From the NCBI GenBank assembly GCA_019241735.1, contig JAFAWN010000482.1, positions 1 to 5,204 of the forward strand: a stretch of 5,204 nucleotides of DNA, written 5' to 3'. Positions 1 through 4,795 of the stretch are shown piece by piece (the stretch's first letter is position 1; each line of letters starts with the position of its first letter). Both the position numbers and the translations under genes were made by a program. Origin of the DNA: Terriglobales bacterium. Its GTDB lineage: Bacteria; Acidobacteriota; Terriglobia; Terriglobales; Acidobacteriaceae. The notes under the pieces are model-generated. The model did not search any database. It was not told the DNA's origin and saw only the letters and a list, made by a program, of their open reading frames with translations.

Positions 1-425
1 TGATGGAAAATGACTTTGAAATCCTGACGGACACGAAAGGCCATCAGGTACAACAGCCCAGCTACCAGATTGAGATCATCCGCAAAGGTGATCACGGCTG
101 GTTCCTGTCGCGCAAAATTATTTTCAGCCGCACTGACTTGCTGCCGCGCCGCCAGCAGATCTACGACGAAGCCGGAAACCTGGCAACCGATTCGCATTAC
201 GAAAAATATCAGGATTACGGAGACCAGAAATTTCCATCGCTAATCGAAATCTGGCGGCCGGCAGAGGAGTACGACATCACCCTGGCTTTAGTGAAGCTGG
301 ATTTAAACCAACCGCTGGGGGATGACAAGTTTGCGCTGGAGCAACCGCCCGGCGCTGAGCTGGTCAACCTTGACCACCCTCAAGAGAGCCACGCGGCCGC
401 TTCGACTGGCACGGCAAAAAGATAA
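1..425 (+). CDS. LolA/DUF4292-like envelope protein, C-terminal part (probably 5' partial)
   Basis: The frame is open from the window edge to TAA at 423-425; the first ATG is at position 3, giving 140 residues. The sequence alternates short beta-strand-like stretches (YQIEIIRKG near 21-29, GWFLSRKIIFSR near 32-43, SLIEIWRP near 79-86, YDITLALVKLDLN near 90-102). It then has an 'LGDDKFALEQPPGAELVNL' ending, which resembles the C-terminal half of LolA-fold / DUF4292-type lipoprotein-sorting proteins. Such proteins carry an N-terminal signal peptide, absent here, so the true start is probably upstream of the window. An alternative is that TGA at 1-3 ends an upstream gene and overlaps this ATG (TGATG), which would make 140 residues the full protein. 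The tail after about residue 125 is polar and probably disordered. The permease gene follows after 6 bp, so the two are almost certainly co-transcribed and may serve one envelope export system. Family assignment is from pattern recognition only. Confidence 0.6.
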   Translation, partial: MENDFEILTDTKGHQVQQPSYQIEIIRKGDHGWFLSRKIIFSRTDLLPRRQQIYDEAGNLATDSHYEKYQDYGDQKFPSLIEIWRPAEEYDITLALVKLDLNQPLGDDKFALEQPPGAELVNLDHPQESHAAASTGTAKR

Positions 426-431
426 ACGAAT

Positions 432-1532
432 ATGAACAAAATGATCGTCGGCAACCTGGTGCACCGTCCCATCCGCTCGCTTATAAGCATCATTGCAATC
501 GCGCTTGAGGTGACCCTGATTCTGCTGATCGTCGGACTGTCAGTGGGAATGTTGAGCGATGCGCGGCAGCGTCAGGCGGGAATCGGCGCCGACGTCATCG
601 TACAGCCGCCGAACACGTCATTTATGGCCGGGGTGAGCAACGCCCCCATGCCAATCAAGATCGGCAACATCATCTCAAAACTACCGCACGTTAGTGTTGT
701 TTCTCCGGTGATCTGGCAGCTTTCGACCGCGGGAAATCTAGAGGTCATTTACGGCATAGATTTGGGGAGTTTCCAGGCGTTGACCCCCTTCCACTACCTT
801 CAAGGAGGCGCTTTCTCCGGCCCCAATGATTGCCTGGTCGACGATTACTTCGCCCAATCGCAGCACGTGAAGACTGGTTCCACGATACAAATCCTCAATC
901 ATCCATTCCGCGTCGCCGGAATCGTCGAGCATGGACGCGGAGCGCGTAAGTTTCTGCCAATGACTACCCTGCAGGATTTGATCGGAGCTGAAGGTAAAGC
1001 GTCGGTGTTCTATATCAAAGCCGACGATGCAGCTAATGCCGATGCGGTAGTGCAGGAGATAAAGACCATCCCCGGTATGGAGGGCTACTCGGTACGTTCC
1101 ATGCGGGAGTATTTGTCGATGATGACAACCAGCAGCTATCCCGGGCTTTCAACTTTCATCAATGTGGTTATTGGGATTTCGGTAATAATCGGTTTCATTG
1201 TCATCTTCCAGGCTATGTATACGGCGGTGATGGAACGTACACGTGAGATTGGAATACTTAAATCGATTGGAGCCTCGAAGTTTTATATTGTCAGCGTAAT
1301 TTTGCGCGAGACGGTACTGCTTGCCGTGGGAGGGATCGTTGTGGGGGTCTTATTCAGCCTGGCGGCGCGCAGCGGGATAAAGTACCGGCTGCCGACCCTG
1401 CCGGTTGTAGTGACCGGAGGGTGGATTCTTAGTGCAACCGCGATAGCTATTGTTGGGGCGGTCTTGGGAGCGCTATATCCTGCATTCAAAGCCGCGCAGA
1501 AGGATCCGATTGACGCTCTAGCCTACGAATGA
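432..1532 (+). CDS. ABC transporter permease, MacB/FtsX family
   Basis: A 366-residue inner-membrane permease with the classic four-helix FtsX/MacB plan. A first membrane helix lies at about residues 16-40. A large extracytoplasmic domain (about 41-238, MacB_PCD-like) follows, and three C-terminal helices lie at about 241-264, 285-311 and 327-348. The cytoplasmic loop after the second helix carries the family hallmark ERTREIGILKSIGAS (268-282), which couples to the ATPase. The protein ends in the typical 'YPAFKAAQKDPIDALAYE' motif. Relatives work in tripartite export, lipoprotein release or cell-division signalling; the substrate cannot be told from sequence. The ATG at 432 starts 6 bp after the preceding stop, has only a weak purine-rich ribosome site (AAAAAGATAAA), and may rely on translational coupling. 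No ATPase gene follows, because the next gene is convergent, so the partner nucleotide-binding subunit probably lies upstream of the window. The gene is full length and undamaged. Confidence 0.9.
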   Translation: MNKMIVGNLVHRPIRSLISIIAIALEVTLILLIVGLSVGMLSDARQRQAGIGADVIVQPPNTSFMAGVSNAPMPIKIGNIISKLPHVSVVSPVIWQLSTAGNLEVIYGIDLGSFQALTPFHYLQGGAFSGPNDCLVDDYFAQSQHVKTGSTIQILNHPFRVAGIVEHGRGARKFLPMTTLQDLIGAEGKASVFYIKADDAANADAVVQEIKTIPGMEGYSVRSMREYLSMMTTSSYPGLSTFINVVIGISVIIGFIVIFQAMYTAVMERTREIGILKSIGASKFYIVSVILRETVLLAVGGIVVGVLFSLAARSGIKYRLPTLPVVVTGGWILSATAIAIVGAVLGALYPAFKAAQKDPIDALAYE

Positions 1533-1587
1533 TTTTGGCTCAGAAACGAGGGCGGCCACCATCTTGGGCCACGCTGAAACCGTTAAT

Positions 1588-1764
1588 TTAATGGATGGCG
1601 TTGGAGGAACCGCCCGACGACGTGCTGCTAGTGCTGCTGCTACTGCTGAAGGCGCGCAGCGCCACCAGACCGACCATCAGCCCCGAGGTTGCACCAGCCA
1701 GCAGGCCAATCAGAATCAGGACCATCGTGCTATCCATTAATGAAGTCTTGCCGCGATTCCACAC
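1588..1764 (-). CDS. Small single-span membrane protein with glycine zipper and Ser-rich tail (hypothetical)
   Basis: Read on the - strand, a GTG at 1764-1762 opens a 58-codon frame ending in TAA at 1590-1588. The start is chosen because a GGAGGAG ribosome site at 1778-1772 lies 7 nt upstream of it. An in-frame ATG at 1737-1735 would give 49 residues but leaves that site about 34 nt away. The product has a short basic N-terminus (R4, K6), then a hydrophobic helix at about residues 14-36, then R37. The tail from residue 40 is almost entirely Ser, Thr and Gly. Within the helix, glycines fall exactly every fourth residue (G20, G24, G28, G32), a GxxxGxxxGxxxG zipper typical of tightly packed or oligomeric membrane helices. 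Third codon positions are mostly G or C (about 38 of 49 codons from the inner ATG), as expected for a real gene here. I recognise no family. It converges on the permease gene, with 55 bp between the stops, and is divergent from rplM. Coding status is inferred, not proven. Confidence 0.6.
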   Translation of the reverse strand: MWNRGKTSLMDSTMVLILIGLLAGATSGLMVGLVALRAFSSSSSTSSTSSGGSSNAIH

Positions 1765-1771
1765 TGTGGGG

Positions 1772-1778
1772 CTCCTCC
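1772..1778 (-). promoter_or_regulatory. Strong ribosome binding site deciding the GTG start of the small membrane protein
   Basis: The - strand reads GGAGGAG here, a near-ideal anti-16S match. It is 7 nt from GTG (1764-1762) but about 34 nt from the inner ATG. It is the main reason for believing the small - strand frame is translated and for preferring the longer form. Confidence 0.6.
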
Positions 1779-1812
1779 AGGAAATCCGCTGCTTTCGTGC
1801 CAGCTCACTTGA

Positions 1813-1820
1813 ATTTTATC
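1813..1820 (-). promoter_or_regulatory. Candidate -10 element for the small membrane protein gene
   Basis: The - strand reads TGGGATAAAAT across this site. TAAAAT matches the sigma70 -10 consensus at five of six bases, and a TG lies just upstream as in extended -10 promoters. No good -35 hexamer is visible at the right distance. Transcription would start near 1805, leaving about 40 nt of leader before the GTG at 1764. This is a weak call. Confidence 0.3.
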
Positions 1821-1877
1821 CCATTTGGTCTTGAAGTTAGAGTGCGAAGCTGCTTACGGAAGGATTGGGTCAAATGA

Positions 1878-1907
1878 TTGACAATCCGCGCCGGGCTACG
1901 ATATCTT
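1878..1907 (+). promoter_or_regulatory. Predicted sigma70-type promoter of the rplM operon
   Basis: A perfect -35 hexamer TTGACA (1878-1883) is followed after 18 bp by TATCTT (1902-1907), a four-of-six match to TATAAT. Transcription would begin near 1914, about 113 nt before the rplM ATG. It is the best promoter-like site in the 494-bp gap between the permease and rplM genes, and it sits where a ribosomal protein operon promoter is expected. The 18-bp spacer and imperfect -10 keep this a prediction. Confidence 0.55.
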
Positions 1908-1937
1908 TAAGCCTTTGGAAGTCCTGCGGTTGCTCGC

Positions 1938-1978
1938 CTGACCTGGCCTGCTCGCGTTTTACTCTCCAGGATGGTCGG
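1938..1978 (+). promoter_or_regulatory. Possible stem-loop in the rplM 5' leader
   Basis: CTGACC (1938-1943) can pair with GGTCGG (1973-1978), with one G-U pair. The helix continues as TGG (1944-1946) with CCA (1966-1968) after a 4-nt bulge (GGAT). A competing simple stem is CCTGG (1942-1946) with CCAGG (1966-1970). It lies inside the predicted transcript leader, upstream of an A/T-rich stretch (1985-2013) and the GGGAG ribosome site (2016-2020). L13 is known to control its own operon in E. coli, so a regulatory leader is plausible here. Nothing in the sequence proves protein binding. Confidence 0.3.
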
Positions 1979-2026
1979 CGGTCTTCTTTTTATTTCCGGG
2001 CTTTTTAAAATTTCTGGGAGACTCGT

Positions 2027-2479
2027 ATGTCAACCTATTTCCCCAAAGCTGGGGAAATCGTTCGCAAATGGTACCTGATAGATGCGTCTGGACAGACTCT
2101 GGGACGCTTAGCATCCCAGGTGGCGCGCATCCTCATGGGAAAAGAAAACCCGCGCTATACCACGTTCCTTGATACCGGCGATCATGTGATTGTCGGCAAT
2201 GCGGAAAAAATCAAGACCACGGGCATGAAAGCGGAGCAGAAGAAATATCAGCACTATACCGGCTATCCTGGTGGATTGCGCACGGAGGATTTCCGCGAGC
2301 GCTTTGCCCGCAAGCCGGAATTGGTGGTGGAGCAGGCAGTCCAGCGCATGCTTCCCAAGAGCAAACTGGGAAAACAGATGATCAGCAAATTGAATGTTTA
2401 TCGCGGCGAGAATCATCCCCACCAGGCGCAGAAGCCCGAAGCAAGAGAATTGCTGGCAGTTAAGACCCAGGAGCAATAA
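2027..2479 (+). CDS. rplM: Large-subunit ribosomal protein L13 (uL13)
   Basis: A 150-residue protein with the complete uL13 signature. WYLIDASGQTLGRLAS spans residues 15-30, the rRNA-contacting GDHVIVGNAEKIKTTG spans 51-66, and YTGYPGGL spans 77-84. MLPKSKLGKQMISKLNVYRG (108-127) is followed by HPHQAQKP. The usual length is about 142-147, so it is complete with a few extra residues at the C-terminus. L13 is an early-assembly protein that binds 23S rRNA in the 50S subunit. The ATG at 2027 has GGGAG at 2016-2020, 6 nt away. It is the first gene of the cluster and is followed by rpsI after 67 bp, the pairing seen in most bacteria. The promoter near 1878-1907 and the structured leader probably control it. 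Confidence 0.97.
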   Translation: MSTYFPKAGEIVRKWYLIDASGQTLGRLASQVARILMGKENPRYTTFLDTGDHVIVGNAEKIKTTGMKAEQKKYQHYTGYPGGLRTEDFRERFARKPELVVEQAVQRMLPKSKLGKQMISKLNVYRGENHPHQAQKPEARELLAVKTQEQ

Positions 2480-2546
2480 GAGCGGACATTTTCGAAAGGT
2501 GAGCGGCTGGCTTTCAACATATAGATAGCTGGCGCGGAGACGAATA

Positions 2547-2942
2547 ATGGCAGAAGCGGTTCAATATTACGGGACCGGGCGGCGAAAAGCCGCCATCGCG
2601 CGGGTGTATCTTCGTCCAGGAAGCGGAGAGTTCAATGTCAATGGGCGCGCATTCGAGCAGTATTTCGTGACCGAATCGCAGCGGGTGAGTGCGCGGCAGC
2701 CGCTCGTGTCCACCGAAACCTCTGGCACTTTTAATGTCACCGCCCGGGTCACCGGCGGCGGGGTGAACGGGCAGGCAGACGCGGTGAAACTCGGAATTGC
2801 GCGCGCCCTGATGCTGTTCAATATAGAATTCCGCAAGAAGCTCAAAGCTGAAGGCATGGTCAGCCGCGATTCGCGGTCCAAAGAACGTAAGAAGTACGGG
2901 CAAAAGGGCGCCCGCAAGCGCTTCCAGTACAGCAAGCGCTAA
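2547..2942 (+). CDS. rpsI: Small-subunit ribosomal protein S9 (uS9)
   Basis: A 131-residue protein matching uS9 over its whole length (usual length about 130). The N-terminus carries YYGTGRRKAAIARV (residues 7-20). The family signature GGGVNGQADAVKLGIARAL is at 70-88. The basic C-terminal tail RKKYGQKGARKRFQYSKR ends in the arginine (R131) that reaches the P-site tRNA in known ribosome structures. The ATG at 2547 is supported by GGAGA at 2536-2540, 6 nt upstream. It is co-transcribed with rplM, 67 bp after that gene's stop, with no terminator between them. The DSRSKERKKYG segment before the tail is slightly unlike the more common DPRVVERKKYG form, but nothing suggests loss of function. Confidence 0.97.
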   Translation: MAEAVQYYGTGRRKAAIARVYLRPGSGEFNVNGRAFEQYFVTESQRVSARQPLVSTETSGTFNVTARVTGGGVNGQADAVKLGIARALMLFNIEFRKKLKAEGMVSRDSRSKERKKYGQKGARKRFQYSKR

Positions 2943-2960
2943 GCTTCAGATGTTTAATTC

Positions 2961-2988
2961 TTCCCGTACCCGCCCACAAGGCCGGGAA
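2961..2988 (+). repeat. Inverted repeat in the rpsI-rpsB intergenic region
   Basis: TTCCCG (2961-2966) is the reverse complement of CGGGAA (2983-2988), giving a 6-bp stem with a 16-nt loop. It lies 18 bp after the rpsI stop. No T-run follows directly, so it is a poor intrinsic terminator; it more likely forms part of the rpsB leader or an RNA-processing site. It is short enough to be chance. Confidence 0.35.
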
Positions 2989-2993
2989 AGGCA

Positions 2994-3023
2994 ATCCGCA
3001 GCGGCCGCTGGCAAGCGGCGGAT
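2994..3023 (+). repeat. GC-rich nested inverted repeats just upstream of rpsB
   Basis: Two mutually exclusive hairpins are visible. The tight one pairs GCCGCT (3004-3009) with AGCGGC (3014-3019) around a GGCA tetraloop. The wider one pairs ATCCGC (2994-2999) with GCGGAT (3018-3023). The block ends 11 nt before the AAGGAGGT ribosome site of rpsB. S2 is known in E. coli to regulate rpsB-tsf through the rpsB leader, so such a structure could be regulatory here; this is inference. No T-tract follows, so it is not a typical terminator. Confidence 0.45.
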
Positions 3024-3034
3024 GCAGATCAAAT

Positions 3035-3042
3035 AAGGAGGT
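3035..3042 (+). promoter_or_regulatory. Full-consensus ribosome binding site for the TTG start of rpsB
   Basis: AAGGAGGT is a complete anti-16S match. It lies only 3 nt (4 nt counting from GGAGG) before TTG at 3046, and 18 nt before the next ATG at 3061. It therefore decides in favour of the TTG, with an unusually short spacer. Confidence 0.75.
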
Positions 3043-3045
3043 TAA

Positions 3046-3963
3046 TTGGCTAACATCACCATGAAAGAGCTGCTCGAAGCAGGTGTTCACTTCGGGCATC
3101 AGACCAAACGCTGGAACCCGAAGATGAAGGAATACATTTTCGGGGAACGCAATGGCATCTACATTATCGATTTGCAAAAGACCCTCAAGATGTTCAAAGA
3201 GGCGTCGAAATTTGTGCAGGATTTGGCCGTGCAGGGCAAGATCGTGCTGTTTGTTGGGACCAAGCGCCAGGCGCAGGACGCGATTGCGGAAGAGGCCACG
3301 CGGTGCGGCGGATTCTATGTGAACCAGCGCTGGCTGGGAGGGCTGCTCACCAATTGGGTTACCGTGCAAAAATCGGTCAAGCGCCTCAAGGAACTGGATG
3401 AGATGGCCACCGATGGCCGCTATGAGCTGCTGCCCAAAAAAGAAGTGATCAAGCTGGAACGAGAGCGCAAGCATTTGCAGGCGAACCTGGCCGGAATCAA
3501 GAACATGACCAGATTGCCAGATGCGATTTTTGTAATCGACTCCAATAAGGAACAGATCGCGGTGCGCGAAGCCCGGAAGTTGGGGATTCCGGTGGTCGCG
3601 GTGGTGGACACGAATTGTGATCCCAGCGAAGTGAATTATGTTATTCCCGGCAATGATGATGCCTTACGTGCCATCCGCCTGTTTGCGTCAAAAATCGCGG
3701 ATTCGGTCGCGGAAGGATCGCAGTTCATGAACGACAAACGCGACGCCGAAATTTCTGCCGCGGCTGGCGCTCGGGAGGCCGCGCAGGCTGCCGCTGACGC
3801 TGAGGCTGCAGCGTCTGCGGAGGGGGGCTCTTCCCCTGCGGACGCCGGCACCGAGGACCTCAGCATGGAAGACCTGCTGGGTGGCGGGGTGCGCAAGCAG
3901 CCGGCTGTAGCGGCCGAGGAGCCGCCGGCCGAAACCTCCGAAGTTTTGCTGGAACGCAAGTAG
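3046..3963 (+). CDS. rpsB: Small-subunit ribosomal protein S2 (uS2) with C-terminal extension
   Basis: The product is a 305-residue S2. The core is typical: MKELLEAGVHFGHQTKRWNPKM (6-27), the GTKRQAQ segment (71-77), RWLGGLLTNW (95-104) and the second family signature LPDAIFVIDSNKEQ onward (157-182). DTNCDP (188-193) and PGNDDA (201-206) follow. S2 sits on the back of the 30S near S1 and the mRNA exit region. The TTG start is chosen because a full AAGGAGGT lies just upstream and because residues 1-5 (MANIT) align with the conserved S2 N-terminus; starting at ATG 3061 would remove them. Bacterial S2 is usually about 230-260 residues. Here residues from about 235 form an Ala/Glu-rich low-complexity tail carrying a motif DLSMEDLLGGGVRKQP (271-286). 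The gene is followed by tsf, as in most bacteria. Confidence 0.97.
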   Translation: MANITMKELLEAGVHFGHQTKRWNPKMKEYIFGERNGIYIIDLQKTLKMFKEASKFVQDLAVQGKIVLFVGTKRQAQDAIAEEATRCGGFYVNQRWLGGLLTNWVTVQKSVKRLKELDEMATDGRYELLPKKEVIKLERERKHLQANLAGIKNMTRLPDAIFVIDSNKEQIAVREARKLGIPVVAVVDTNCDPSEVNYVIPGNDDALRAIRLFASKIADSVAEGSQFMNDKRDAEISAAAGAREAAQAAADAEAAASAEGGSSPADAGTEDLSMEDLLGGGVRKQPAVAAEEPPAETSEVLLERK

Positions 3964-3997
3964 AGCATTGCAGGTTACATTCTTCTGAACTAATCAC

Positions 3998-4031
3998 ACC
4001 CGCGCCGCGTGTGCGCCGCGGGTAAAATTTT
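3998..4031 (+). terminator. Hairpin between rpsB and tsf, possible attenuator
   Basis: ACCCGCG (3998-4004) pairs perfectly with CGCGGGT (4017-4023). After one C-C mismatch, CGC (4006-4008) pairs with GCG (4013-4015) around a GTGT loop. The stem is followed by AAAATTTTG, so the T-run is short and displaced by four A residues. Full termination would silence tsf and pyrH, so partial attenuation or an RNA-processing/stability role is more likely. A weaker competing pairing, CACAC (3995-3999) with GTGTG (4009-4013), overlaps it. Confidence 0.4.
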
Positions 4032-4057
4032 GTCACGCGAATAGGACTGATCCCCGT

Positions 4058-4744
4058 ATGTCAACAACTTCTGACTCGAAATCAGGCGATAACAACCGCT
4101 CCAACATCTCCGCTTCCCAAGTAAAGGATTTGCGGGAAAAAACTGGGGCACCGATGATGGACTGCAAGCAGGCTTTGACTGAAGCCAAAGGCGACATGGA
4201 GCAGGCGGTAGTAGTGCTGCGCAAGAGAGGCCTCTCCGTGGCCGCCAAGAAATCGGCGCGAGTGACCAGCGAGGGTGCGGTCGAGAGTTACATCCACGCC
4301 GGCGGTAAGATTGGTGTGCTGGTGGAAGTGAACTGCGAGAGCGATTTCGTCGCCCGCACCCAGGATTTTAAAGAGCTCGTGCATGACATTGCGATGCACA
4401 TCGCGGCCACCAACCCGACGTTCGTCCGCAAGGAGGACGTGACCAAACAAGCCTTCGAGCGCGAAGCCGACATTTATCGCAGCCAGGCTGCGAAAACCGG
4501 GAAGCCTCCGCAGGTGGTGGAGAAAATCGTCGAGGGGAAGATGGGGAAGTTCTATGAGGATGTTTGCTTGCTCGAGCAGCCATTCATTAAAGATCAGACT
4601 ATCTCGATCGCTCAACTTATCGCGATCAAGATCGGCAAACTTGGGGAGAACATTGCGGTGCGAAGGTTCGCGCGGTTTAAAGTTGGCGACGACGCTGAAA
4701 CTGTGGCCACTACCAGGCTCGAACCGAAAACCGAAGAAGCTTGA
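4058..4744 (+). CDS. tsf: Translation elongation factor Ts (EF-Ts)
   Basis: The product is a 228-residue EF-Ts, the guanine-nucleotide exchange factor that releases GDP from EF-Tu. The N-terminal UBA-like domain (about 17-55) carries signature one, LREKTGAPMMDCKQAL (25-40). The core has signature two, EVNCESDFVAR (90-100), with Ser where most proteins have Thr (TDFV). EGKMGKFYEDVCLLEQPFIKD follows at 159-179. The length and single core match the short form known from Thermus, cyanobacteria and others, rather than the roughly 280-residue E. coli type. About 16 extra polar residues (Ser, Asn, Asp, Lys) precede the normal start ISASQVK. No ATG, GTG or TTG lies between, so the extension appears real. 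The ribosome site is modest (AGGA at 4043-4046, 11 nt upstream). It lies 94 bp after rpsB and 24-51 bp before pyrH. Confidence 0.97.
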   Translation: MSTTSDSKSGDNNRSNISASQVKDLREKTGAPMMDCKQALTEAKGDMEQAVVVLRKRGLSVAAKKSARVTSEGAVESYIHAGGKIGVLVEVNCESDFVARTQDFKELVHDIAMHIAATNPTFVRKEDVTKQAFEREADIYRSQAAKTGKPPQVVEKIVEGKMGKFYEDVCLLEQPFIKDQTISIAQLIAIKIGKLGENIAVRRFARFKVGDDAETVATTRLEPKTEEA

Positions 4745-4795
4745 TCTCCCTATAGCCGGCAGTCAGTGATGCACGGCGATAGACTGCGTATGGAT

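Noticed and set aside
1533..1587. Possible bidirectional terminator between the convergent permease and small-protein genes
   Set aside because: Only a direct repeat of GGCCAC and a 4-bp GGCC pairing are visible. There is no solid stem and no T-run on either strand.
1595..1834. A + strand frame of 79 codons in the permease-rplM gap
   Set aside because: It begins with a Leu-run that is simply the antisense of the Ser codon tract of the - strand small gene. It has no ribosome site and looks non-protein-like after residue 30.
1931..1955. Direct repeat TGCTCGC (1931-1937 and 1949-1955) in the rplM leader
   Set aside because: Seven bases repeated once in GC-rich sequence is within chance expectation; no operator or mobile-element boundary is evident.
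3000..3009. Perfect palindrome AGCGGCCGCT as a protein-binding operator
   Set aside because: It is better explained as part of the overlapping hairpin arms upstream of rpsB; an operator inside an operon gap is unlikely.
2860..3474. A 204-codon - strand frame across rpsI and rpsB
   Set aside because: It is antisense to two unmistakable ribosomal protein genes and has no family resemblance; it is a shadow of GC-biased codon use.
4082..4615. A 177-codon - strand frame inside tsf
   Set aside because: It lies fully antisense to conserved EF-Ts; it arises from codon bias.
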